Below, piece after piece: positions 1 through 9,483 of a stretch of DNA of 64,000 nt. The notes under the pieces are model-generated. The model ran no database searches and was not told the origin of the DNA. It worked only from the letters and a program-made list of their open reading frames with translations. Source of the DNA: Kuschelorhynchus macadamiae (Eukaryota > Arthropoda > Insecta > Coleoptera > Curculionidae); contig JAUTXW010000108.1 of the NCBI GenBank assembly GCA_030620095.1, positions 1,178,001 through 1,242,000 of the forward strand, written 5' to 3'. Both the position numbers and the translations under genes were made by a program. How positions within the stretch are numbered: the first letter of the stretch is position 1; every line of letters begins with the position of its first letter.

Positions 1-387
1 CTCCTTGGAAACCCTAATGACAAAGTCGACTTGAAGGAGAGGAGTGGCATCTATGAAATTAGCTGTAATGATTGTGATCTAAAATATGTTGGGCAAACTA
101 CACGCTCCATAAACATTCCTTTTAAAGAACACATGGCACATTTAAGATACGGAAGATCAGAAAAGTCAAGCATTGCCCAACATGCTTTAGAAAACAATCA
201 CCAAATAGGAATAAATAATCTTAAGTTGATTAAAAATGTATCTAATAATAGATTGTTGGATGCCTTTGAGAGTATAGAAATACTTAAATGTGGTAAGAAA
301 GCACTAAATAAAGACAGAGGGCCTATTCCCTATAGTCCCCTCTATTGTTTACTTGACAACGGTGCAGTCGGGCGCAACCAAGTGTGA
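1..387 (+). CDS. Penelope-like element, C-terminal GIY-YIG endonuclease (cut by window edge)
   Basis: The frame is open from base 1 and ends at a stop at 385-387, so this is the 3' end of a longer ORF whose reverse transcriptase lies outside the window. The motif SGIYEISCNDC followed by KYVGQTTR is the GIY-YIG signature. The CxxC-like CNDC between the two halves and the preceding linker NDKVDLKERS are typical of Penelope-like retroelements (PLEs), where this nuclease makes the target nick for reverse transcription. Residues such as the Arg after YVGQT and the downstream Glu-His (KEH) fit the family. No stop or frameshift is visible in this part. A hammerhead-type RNA lies 53 bases downstream, which PLEs are known to carry. 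A first methionine is not meaningful here because the true start is upstream. Confidence 0.85.
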   Translation, partial: LLGNPNDKVDLKERSGIYEISCNDCDLKYVGQTTRSINIPFKEHMAHLRYGRSEKSSIAQHALENNHQIGINNLKLIKNVSNNRLLDAFESIEILKCGKKALNKDRGPIPYSPLYCLLDNGAVGRNQV

Positions 388-439
388 CCACATTTACCTA
401 TAAATAGTCTCGGTTAGGATAAGTTACTTTAGTTTATAT

Positions 440-487
440 CGTCTGCTGATGATGCTAACTTGGTTAGCGAAACGCGCATCCAGAACG
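440..487 (+). ncRNA. Hammerhead self-cleaving ribozyme associated with the Penelope-like element
   Basis: Both core boxes are present: CTGATGA at 446-452 and GAAA at 469-472. Between them stem II is six perfect pairs (454-459 with 463-468) closed by a three-base loop, with one extra unpaired T at 453. Stem I pairs 440-445 with 481-487, with A485 bulged. Stem III is the very short form, 472-474 against 477-479, with one C-A mismatch. The predicted cleavage triplet is ATC at 478-480, which fits the NUH rule. Short stem III type I hammerheads in PLE terminal repeats are established, and a PLE ORF ends just upstream. The extra base and mismatch may weaken activity. Confidence 0.7.
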
Positions 488-1632
488 TAACGAGTTGTGG
501 TGTAGTGTGGATAGAACTCTTATATTTTGATCTATCGCTCACCACAGGTTCCAGTGTTAGGACCAAAAAATATTTTGTTTAATTACATCTCACAGAAAAG
601 GGGGCCTAATACGTCACTGGACAACCAATCTAATTATGTTAATACGTATGTAATAATATACTGCAAATGATAATCTTTCACGAAAATAAATTCGTTTTTC
701 ATGTCAATTAAGGAAATTACAATTTGTAATATTCATCAGTATAAAAAAGGAAAATAATTAGTGCAGTAAAATAATGCGGGTTTGTTGTTACGTGCTGAGT
801 TAATGGGGACAATAATATTCAGTCATGATTGGTTCGACGTGATTGCTCCTTGTTAATTGTTCAATTCTATACATGCATCGCACCCCCTGAATGGTAATTA
901 TTTCTGGGTTAGATTAACCCGCATCAATAACGGTTTTCATTAAATTATATGCGCAAATTATATCGCGACATACATGATAATAATTATAATTTAAAAAATG
1001 GCAGTTTTCTCTGCATTGTAAAAGCTATACAGAACCGCTCGGTATATTGCAATGAAATTTAGAACGATAATATATGAGCAAATTCCCTATTTTTTGAAAG
1101 GAAAATGAGAGCTTTAAATGTCCAGAAGAGAGCTGGACTCAGTTTCGAAACTTTTTTTATGGGAGGGGTGATGGCTCGTGTGAAACATCGTTTTAAAGGT
1201 CTTTTTATTCTTAATTCATCCCACGACTCTGAAAATATTCTATTCAGCAGTTATCAAATGCCGAACCATAACAATTTTAAATTTGATTTTCTGATACCTG
1301 GTTCGTATATTTGACATTTTTGCGTGCTCATAATTATAGTTTTTAAGCAGGACTTTTAGATATTTTAATGTTTTCAGCACTAAATAATATTCAAAAAATA
1401 AAGATTTATCGTGTTTTTTGTTACGCTTGTAGAGAATTTAGCCAAATTTACTCCCTATTAGGTTACCATAATTTGATAACTAATTAAACGAGCTGTATCA
1501 TTAGTTGTCAGTGTCAAATAAGACAACAATAAGTTCTCTTTGCCACCTTGCAGTTTTGACAATTTCTGTCTTTTTGCTATGTCAACCAAAATACAAACAT
1601 TTAATCATTTAAAAAAAGCAATTCTGCTTAAA
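488..1632. other. No gene recognised
   Basis: Probably PLE 3' flank at the left, then AT-rich DNA. A 69-codon open frame at 1105-1314 has no recognisable motif and I treat it as chance. Confidence 0.5.
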
Positions 1633-1870
1633 ATGGATAGTTCGGATGAAAAAATACCAGAAGAGGTACTAAAAGCCGCGGAATCAGCAAATTTGGAGCT
1701 ACTGCCAGTCAAATCAATCAGAAGTATGAAAGTACGACTTGTTCGGGAAATGGTCCAAAGAAAAAGGTGTGAAAACAGTTAAAGAAGAGGTACTATTAGC
1801 TTATTTTCTTGAATTAAGCGAAGAATTTAGACCAAATACTTTGTGAGCTAAATATCCAATTCTTAAGAGC
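1633..1870 (+). pseudogene. Crypton-like tyrosine recombinase, N-terminal fragment
   Basis: From the ATG, the protein runs through IPEEVLKAAE and LELLPVKS. After a frameshift near 1725 it continues as KWSKEKGVKTVKEEVLLAYF and LELSEEFRPNTL. An in-frame TGA then stands where the family has Trp (LW), followed by AKYPILKS. This is the core-binding (SAM-like) N-terminal domain of a Crypton-like tyrosine recombinase family common in insects. The catalytic domain with its R-HxxR-Y residues is absent, so this is a 5' fragment. The same family occurs at the other end of the window, on the minus strand near 60 kb, where more of the protein survives. Family assignment is from memory of related insect sequences; the two local copies support each other. 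Confidence 0.65.
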
Positions 1871-1909
1871 GTTTTTTTAGTTAAAGAAAATATATATATA
1901 TTTTTTTTA

Positions 1910-2521
1910 ATTTCAATTTTCTTGATTTAAGGTCAATTTAAAAACTTTACACATATACTTTAAATCATATATTTGCCCATAAACATGATGTAGTTAGATA
2001 ACGTTTCGACCGCACTTCGGTCTTTTTCAAATCTAAAAATGGAGAAGGGCGTAGAAATTTAATTTAGTATTTTTACATTTAATATTTTATCTTGTTAGTA
2101 TTACCTTAGAACGTAAACTATTAAGGAAAGTACATTTATTTTTAATTTTATAAAAATGGAAAGTGAATATTTTCCTTCTTACCTCAATACGTAGAATTAT
2201 TCAAAACGGCACAAGATGTCACATTTCCACATATATACATACACATCGATACAATTAAAATACACTGAAGGACGTCAATAACCTGAGCAAATTTTATATT
2301 TTAATACTGGAATAACCACTGTGATGTTTTAATGTTTTAACATAATATGTGTATGTAAAAATACTAAATTAAAATTCTACGCCCTTCTCCATTTTTAGAT
2401 TTGAAAAAGACCGAAGTGCGGTCGAAACGTTATCTAACTACATCACGTTTATGGGCAAATATATGATTTAAAGTATATGTGTAAAGTTTGTAAATTGACC
2501 TTAAATCAAGAAAATTGAAAT
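1910..2521. repeat. Foldback: about 169-bp inverted arms carrying hammerhead-like cores
   Basis: The arm at 1910-2078 is repeated in reverse complement at 2353-2521, almost base for base, around a loop of about 270 bp. Each arm contains TTGAAAAA, then a five-pair hairpin (GACCG/CGGTC) and GAAACGTTA. This resembles a hammerhead core in which CTGANGA has decayed. The core is on the minus strand at 2004-2030 and the plus strand at 2401-2430. A second PLE nuclease frame begins about 160 bp further on, so the structure is probably a PLE terminal-repeat derivative. It could instead be an unrelated foldback element. Confidence 0.65.
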
Positions 2522-2566
2522 AAAAATATACACGCAAACTGGTCAAAGAAAAATTAAACCAATAAA

Positions 2567-2568
<2 letters not shown>

Positions 2569-2656
<88 letters not shown>
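2569..2656. repeat. (AT)n microsatellite
   Basis: Alternating AT over about 88 bp, interrupted twice by ATACATAT. Confidence 0.95.
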
Positions 2657-2659
<3 letters not shown>

Positions 2660-2681
2660 ATATTATTGTTGATTTTTAGTC

Positions 2682-3137
2682 AACACAACATACAAACAAT
2701 ACACAAGCCACGGAGTATACAGTATTCCGTGCCAGGACTGTGAAAAGTTGTACGTGGGGCAAACTAACAGGCGCATATCAGCAAGAGTGGAAGAGCATAA
2801 ACTCAGCATTAGAAATAAACAAACAACCTCAGCTTTATTCCTACATCATCAGGAAACCGGCGATACAATGAATTTCGGTGGGTGTAGGGAGATTGCCAAT
2901 ATAGAACATTATAAGACCAGAATAATCCGAGAAGCCATAGAAATTGAAAAACAAGGTGATTTGATTAAAACGGACGAATCATTAAAACTACCAACAGTAT
3001 GGAAGACAATAATCGACAAATCTAAAATCGCAAAAACTCAAACGCAATCAGCGCAACAACAACAACACCATCCGGAAAACACAAATAACGACCAACGCCT
3101 GCGCAGATATAACCTTCGGCCCCGAGTGGGGGTATAA
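2682..3137 (+). CDS. Second Penelope-like GIY-YIG endonuclease fragment
   Basis: The readable frame begins upstream of the first methionine-like codon, giving HGVYSIPCQDCEKLYVGQT. This is the GIY-YIG motif with a CxxC insert, again diagnostic of PLE nucleases. It continues through RISARVEEH (conserved Arg and Glu-His) to a basic tail ending in LRRYNLRPRVGV and a natural stop. The reverse transcriptase is missing: the frame is cut at the 5' side next to the AT microsatellite, so this is a 5'-truncated copy. It differs clearly from the PLE at the left edge and belongs to another subfamily. A Gln- and His-rich stretch (QQQQHH) lies before the tail. Confidence 0.8.
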   Translation, partial: NTTYKQYTSHGVYSIPCQDCEKLYVGQTNRRISARVEEHKLSIRNKQTTSALFLHHQETGDTMNFGGCREIANIEHYKTRIIREAIEIEKQGDLIKTDESLKLPTVWKTIIDKSKIAKTQTQSAQQQQHHPENTNNDQRLRRYNLRPRVGV

Positions 3138-3195
3138 AAGGAAGCGTCGCAGTCACCAACACTTCAGTCTCTATTCGGACGTGAGAAAGAAAGCT

Positions 3196-3232
3196 TCGAA
3201 AATACCAAAGGTGATTTTGGCGAAACGTCAGC
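3196..3232 (+). ncRNA. Degenerate hammerhead-like motif after the second PLE
   Basis: A weak hairpin (CCAAA with TTTTGG) is followed by GAAACGTC, the right half of a short-stem-III hammerhead. The CTGANGA box is not recognisable. Position just after the PLE stop is the main support. Confidence 0.3.
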
Positions 3233-3269
3233 AAAACTGTTCTTTTCAGAATGACAGTAGTGAACGGAT

Positions 3270-3271
3270 GT

Positions 3272-3318
<47 letters not shown>
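3270..3318. repeat. (AT)n microsatellite
   Basis: About 49 bp of alternating TA downstream of the PLE fragment. Confidence 0.95.
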
Positions 3319-3319
<1 letters not shown>

Positions 3320-3555
3320 GTTTCGCGAAGGACATTTTTTTTCCTAAAAAAAAAACTGTTTGACTGGTTATTTTTGGCGACCATATCATAGGTCGCATAT
3401 TCTGGAAGGAAATTTAAACGGCCCCACATATTTTCGAATGCTGTAGGATACCATCGTTCCACTTATAGATGATGTTGTTGCTCAAAACACACGTGAGATC
3501 CACTTTGGCATTACGGTTTAACAGGACGGTTTAGATAGTTAAAGTTATTTGGATG

Positions 3556-3820
3556 CAACCTATCCGGATAGATGGATTGGTGGCCGAGGTCCGATAGAGT
3601 GACGAGCTCGCTCGCCAGATCTTACACCCTTTGATTTTTTTCTATGGGGATGGTGAAATCTCAATCTCTGGCTTTGGATTCTTGGCCCAACTGCGTGAAC
3701 GTATCAACGACGTGTGTGCCGGAATAAAAACTGAAACCTCCATAATGTGAGGGAAGAATTCCCTAATAGGATGTTCATTTGTCAAGAGGTGTAAGGCCGA
3801 CATTTACAATATCTTTTAAA
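3556..3820 (+). pseudogene. DD41D mariner-like transposase, C-terminal fragment
   Basis: Translation gives YPDRWIGGRGPIE, then a TGA in place of Trp, then RARSPDLTPFDFFLWG. These are the block before the third catalytic Asp and the Asp itself (TPFD) of Tc1/mariner transposases in the DD41D group. After a further break the tail reads EEFPNRMFICQEV and HLQYLL, the usual C-terminal end. The first two catalytic Asp residues and the DNA-binding domain are absent, and I found no terminal inverted repeats. It is a dead 3' fragment, related to the larger DD41D elements elsewhere in the window. Confidence 0.7.
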
Positions 3821-4768
3821 ATGAAAATTTGAAGTTTTTTTTTCCTGCTTGTTTCATTTTTTGATATTCGTTTTATCATTTTTTGCTTAATTGTTATATT
3901 GTTTTAATAAAATAATTACTGTTTTATTTTAGTGCTTCACTTAATATGGATTACTGACATTGGTAACCTCAAAAAAATATCCCAAAAGTATAATAATGAT
4001 TCCATTAAAACATTGTTATTGGTCATCCTTTGAGAATTGCTGAATAAATGTTTTCAGAATCGGCGGTTGAATGAAGAATAAAAAGACCTTTAAAATGATA
4101 TAACACTCGACCCCCCTTCCATTAAAAAAATTTTGAAACTACGTCCAGTTGTCCTTTTGGCATTTGAAGCTATCATTTTTTTTAAATGGAGAGTTTGCTC
4201 ATATATTATTATTCCAAATCCCGCTGCAATATACCACAGAGGTGTAACAACAATAATACGATGGACCTCGAGGCAGAAACTGAAAACATAAAAAAAATAT
4301 CTGATGCAGAATGGATATTTTGAAAGATTTAATAAGTAAATTAAAATTACAAAATGATCATTTTGATCTACAAAAAACATCACCATTTTTCACAATACCT
4401 TATTACGAGAAAATCTGAAAATTTTCGAAAATAGCCAGGGATTTCAACATCAAACCACTTTTAAACCGTGTAATACGTTAAGAAACCTTCTGTCAAAAGT
4501 AAGCCAAAAGATATCGACAAGAAAAAAGAATGCATTTACCAAATTTATTGTATCAAATTTAAATTTGATCGATTGTTGTGGAAGTGAAAAATCCAATATA
4601 AGATTAAAACCAGAAAAACAAGGAAATAAACTTAATAAAAAAGTGGTTGAAACCAAATGTAGCTCACCTAAAATTTTTTGTCAAAATAATTATTATCGCC
4701 TCTATTAGAAACTCTTAAGGAAAAACAATGTGCCAAAATAATGACTGCAACTATAGCCAAAGCAGTGT
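3821..4768. other. No gene recognised
   Basis: AT-rich DNA. Minus-strand open frames of 68-98 codons at 4090-4656 show no family motif. Confidence 0.5.
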
Positions 4769-4770
4769 TA

Positions 4771-6413
4771 TCGTGCGGGTCATACGATTTATCAACGACA
4801 AACTTTTTAAGTTTGACTTCTTTTATTACGTGTAATCATATCCTCCGCATAAAATCCGGAAGATGAATTAGATAGACCTATGATATTTTCATATGAAAAA
4901 AGAGGATAAACATATAAATACTAGCAGTTGCAAAAATCTTTGAGCGATGTCACTTCAAAGTCAGATTGACAAGTCAGTGACAAAATGAGTAATAGAAAAC
5001 AATTTTCGCTTTCTTTGCATCCACAAACGAAAAAAATGGTATTAAATCTAATAAAATATTACGAAAATGAAAATTCACCGGCCAAAATCCAGGAGACAGT
5101 AGCAAAAGCTCTGGGAATCGGTATAAGGACTGCTCAGAAAACTGTGCAAGAAAAAAAAACATAATTTACTGCGGAAGAAGATTAAGAAATGTACACGAAA
5201 AAAGCCGAAGACAGAAGACTTAAGTGACAATGTAAAAATGGATGTTTGTAATGCAATTTACGATTTATACACATCAAACACTAATATAACCCTTCAAGTT
5301 TTAAAAGAAGCTTTAAAAAATCGAGGCATATTGGAAATTGCATTAAAATCGTTTCAAAATTAATAAAAATGTTGGGTTTTCGATATAAAAAGGACTGTAA
5401 ACGAAGATTTTTATGCGAGTTGCCACATAGGTATAGCAAGTCAGCGTATCCAGTTTTTAATGAAATACATGGAAAATGTTAATTTAAAATTTAGAAAAGT
5501 GGTATTTTTAGACGAGGCTTGGATATTTTCTAATGGAAGTGATTCGAAATTTTGGCAGGACGAGTCTGTAAAAAGTGTCAAGAGAAAAAAGGGATGGGGG
5601 CCTGTGCCAAGTTTACTGTTTTCTTTAACATCCAAAAGTATGCAATACCATGATAATATGATCTGTGAACTGTTCAAAAAGTGGTTAAATGAACAACTGA
5701 TTCCAAATTTAGATGCTCCATCTTTAATCATTCTGGACAATGCATTTTATCATTCAAGAATCTTAAATAAACAACCTACTTCATCCTGGAAGAAAAGTGA
5801 TATTTATGACTGGTTAATAAAACAGAAACAAAATCCTTTGCCCAATATGCTGAAACCAGAACTTCTTCTAATGACAAAATCTATTAAAAAACTAACAATA
5901 TATGCCATAGATGAAATATTAGGGGAAAATTGACAAGAGGTTTTACGACTGCCGCCATACCGTTGCCAGTTTAACGCAACATAATTAATATGGGCGGGGG
6001 CAAAATCATATTAGGAAAAACACGTGAACGATGGTCTTACATCAGATGAAGTGCAAATTGTTTCGTAAAATTCATTAAATTATATTACGCCGGAGTACTG
6101 GAAGAAATCTGTGGAACATACGGAGAAATTAATATGGGATTGGTGGAATCGAGAACGAGTTCTAGATGATTGCGCCATTTGAGGACGACTCAGAAGATGA
6201 GGACTTTTTAAGTGATGATGATCTAGATTAGTCTATAATATTAAAAAGTTTCTGAAGGATTATATTAGTCTTTGACGCGTATAAATCATAAATTGCATTA
6301 TGAATATGCGTTTTTGTATTGTAACTTAAGTCTTTTGCCTTTAGATTTTTTCGTGTACATTTCTTAATCTTCTTCTTTGATTCATAATGTTGGGGACCTT
6401 TGGACCCGCACGA
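4771..6413 (+). mobile_element. Sailor-like (IS630/Tc1-type) DNA transposon, degenerate
   Basis: Short terminal inverted repeats read TCGTGCGGGT at the left and ACCCGCACGA at the right. Both ends are flanked by the dinucleotide TA (4769-4770 and 6414-6415), the target duplication of this superfamily. The length is about 1.6 kb and a broken transposase lies inside on the plus strand. A 30-bp segment of the coding region (5174-5203) is repeated in perfect reverse complement near the right end (6346-6375), which is not normal for the family. Confidence 0.7.
4985..6231 (+). pseudogene. Sailor-like DDE transposase, broken
   Basis: The start at 4985 gives MSNRKQFSLSLHPQTKKM and a helix-turn-helix-like region. 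Several stops and frameshifts follow up to about 5460. The catalytic domain is then open: FLDEAWIFS carries the first Asp, and ILDNAFYHS the second. After a break at 5933, RLPPYRCQFNATELIWAGAK (one stop repaired in thought) supplies the final Glu. The spacing between second Asp and Glu is near 80, as in DD82E Sailor-type enzymes, and two better copies lie elsewhere in the window. The end is an acidic tail, DDSEDEDFLSDDDLD, before the stop. Several frameshifts and stops make it non-functional. Confidence 0.75.
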
Positions 6414-8536
6414 TAAGACCGCATTCGATTATCAATCCACTGCATTTTTAATCAAAGTCTAAAGAACACTTTCCCTGAACTAAAACACAATACAAAATTT
6501 GCTATGAGACCATACGTTATTCTGAGTCTGATACTGGTGCCATTTGATTGTAGTGTTTACATAGACTCAAAAGATGTGGAAATTAAACTTAAATCTTTCA
6601 GCCTTGTTTTAGATGTATAGTGAGATTTAAAAAGTAATACTTTCACAGATAGATTCTTTGGAAAAATATGGTTCCTCTAAAAATTTGAACAAAAAATGGA
6701 CGGGAGTTGATCCTATACGCGTCTCATTTATTAGTTTGTAATGATGTTGGTTTTAAGGTCACCGTACGTAAAGTCAGAGCTCTCAGAAAAAAGTATCTTA
6801 GTTACTTTAAAGTATCTAAGTTACTGTATCTCGGATACTTTATACTTTATTTTTTGGCAAAGACTACCTAGTATCTTAAATACTTTTTAAAAGAAACTGT
6901 ATTTTGTAACTTAAAAAATTATCTAAGGTACCGAAGAGTAATTTAGAGTTCGAAAAGTAAGTAAGTTTCAAAAAGTTACTGCAAGAAAAGTTCCTTTAAA
7001 CAAGTTACGACTTGTTCGAATCGGCGATCAAAGTCATTACTGGGCAGCTGGCGTCGTTTTTTGTTTTAGTTTAGCATCCCGTCTCCAATTTTCATATCAA
7101 AATCTAAATCATACAAATGACGTCACGATTAGCCGGGATTTATAACAATTAATCACACACAGACGTCTGATTTGTAAGCCGATATTCGCAGTAATACCAG
7201 CTGATAGCAAGTGGGGTGTTAGATTAGAGTTGTGTATGCGGCTGATCTAGTTGAGTTGAAATATATATTTTTTCATTAGACTTTTCATTACTTTTACGAC
7301 CTGTGCTTTCCACTAAAATTAAATAATAACTGGGACGACATACAATTAATACGAATGGTTGGGATACTGAAGAGGTAAGGGCAGTAGAGCAAACAGTTAT
7401 GTTATGATATGAATGCTTTTGTTGGCGGTTGGCGTAAAACCTTCTCTTTTTTTTTGCATGAAGCCACTTCTTTCGACTTTCTTTGTCTTTTGGAAACCCA
7501 AAATATGAACCTTAGATCCTTTCGCATAGTTTCCATAGCACTTAGGTACACAACAAATAAAGGGTATTGTTCTAAATTCACATATTTCTTGGCAAATCCA
7601 CTTTTTATTAGAATTCAGGTGTTAACCTCTCTACCACAAACTTCTATTTTGACGAGAGTTTTATAGCACCAGTCTCAAAACTACTAGCACTAACACAAAT
7701 ATGTACAGGGTGGCCATTTTATAGTGATACCGTACCTTATCTAGAAAACGGTAATAGTTACGACAAAAAGTTAAATACAAAAGTTGTTTGGATTCAACTA
7801 TATTTTTATTTTATTTCACTTTTGTTTATACAGGGTGTTTCGTTTTGACGAGCAACATGTCAATTTTCTTAATTTAAATAGGATACTCTATATACATATT
7901 TCGATTCTACTGTTAATTTGCGAAAGTTTTTATAATAACATCTATATTTGAATTCTTTATCGTTTTTGAGTAAATTGAGTTTTTAGAAATTAAAAAAACA
8001 TATTTTTAAAAAAAAAATTTTTTACCTATAAAACTTTAATGGAACTGACTAATATCCTAAACATACATTACTAAGGGTTCAATTCAACGAGTTTCTATGC
8101 TAATCTTACCATATAATATACAGGGTGTTAAAAATGGAGAGCAAAACAAACAGAACTTTAAATGTAAAAATCTCCTGTTTTTCAAATGGAACACCCTGTA
8201 TATTTTTATTTCATCTGATTCAGCGTTCAATTACCTATCATTACTCATATATATGTCCTATATCTAAAATGAACAGTTTCGATTTTATTAGCCGTTTTCT
8301 GATTTGACTATTTTTTTTAATATAAGTAAACAGATGAAGTTGGCTAAAATAAAAATGTCGTAAACTAAGCCTTATTCTCATTACCTTAACACAGAGAGCG
8401 ACTGTAAATAATGTTAGAAAATACAAATAAAAGTGAAATATTATGTAATTTATGTTCTTATTATTTAAAGTTTACGAAAATAGGGGAGAGACAAAAAAAA
8501 TCTAAAAAACATGTTTAAAACAGATTATAAAAAATT

Positions 8537-9201
8537 TTCAATATGGCATGATTTCATTCCTAAGCAACTCCAAGTATCTTTCGCCATTTAACGACCTGTC
8601 GAAATAATTCCGCACCACACATTTACGGTTTGACGGCCTTGTTTTTTAATTGCTTTTATTAGATGTTTATTAGTTTGAGACCAGTAATGAGTGTTTTTCC
8701 GATTAAAAATACCCGCCGTATTAAATGAGGCCTCATCAGTCCAAAGCACTTTTGAAAAAAACACATTTTCGAATTGCCGGTCCATAATATCACAACAAAA
8801 GTCAATCTTTCATTAAAGTCTAATTGTGATAATAATTGAGTTGGAAGAAATTTATAAGGATGATAACCATTTACCTGCAGTGTTTTTTGAATACTTCCTC
8901 TACTGACACCTGCAATGTCTCTCTCAGCATCTCTTTGGGATCTTTCATCATCTTCCTCGAAATAAAGTAAAATCTCCAGTTGTTTTTCCTCACTGAGGAC
9001 AAAATTGGGACGATTTTTCTTAGAGTTTTTAAGGACACCATTTTCCAAATCACGCACAATTCGAAAAAATATAGTCCTGGAGGGAACTCGATTATTAGGA
9101 TATTCCTTCGAATATTCTCTAAGGGCCAACCCTGGACTTTTATTATTTTTTTTGAAACATTTGTACAATTTCAAACGTTCATCTAAACTATATAAAGACA
9201 T
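8537..9201 (-). pseudogene. Truncated DD41D mariner-like transposase
   Basis: The start at 9201 gives MSLYSLDERLKLYKCFKKNN, a paired helix-turn-helix region (SRTIFFRIVRDLE) and GVSRGSIQKTLQVNGYHPYK, the usual second helix-turn-helix. A frameshift near 8785 is followed by KVLWTDEASF, the first catalytic Asp, then KNTHYWS and VNVWCGI. A second frameshift leads into GERYLELLRNEIMPY, after which the protein ends. The second and third catalytic Asp residues are deleted, so the copy cannot encode an active enzyme. It lies between long inverted arms that would still be recognisable to a related transposase. Confidence 0.75.
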
Positions 9202-9392
9202 TTTTTAACAAATTTTGCAGCAAAAATTTTACAAAAACGACAAACAGAGCAAATGTCAACTTAAGTCAACAATTGCATTAGGTTATTTCCTAAGCCTATC
9301 TTGATTTTTTGTTTCTTATCTCATTTACTGGCAAAATTCCGGGATAAATCAGAAAACGGCTAATAAAATCGAAACTGTTCATTTTAGTTATA

Positions 9393-9396
<4 letters not shown>

Positions 9397-9480
<84 letters not shown>
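9397..9480. repeat. (AT)n microsatellite inside the right inverted arm
   Basis: About 84 bp of alternating AT. The corresponding place in the left arm (near 8248) has only ATATATATG, so the repeat expanded after the element formed. Confidence 0.9.

Positions 9481-9483
<3 letters not shown>

Noticed and set aside
1105..1314. 69-codon open frame
   Set aside because: No motif, no support from context; AT-rich DNA gives such frames by chance.
2569..2656. Origin or regulatory AT-tract
   Set aside because: Simple microsatellite, as at several other sites.
3022..3462. 146-codon minus-strand frame with an ILE-TYR repeat
   Set aside because: It reads through the AT microsatellite and overlaps the PLE nuclease in the opposite strand.
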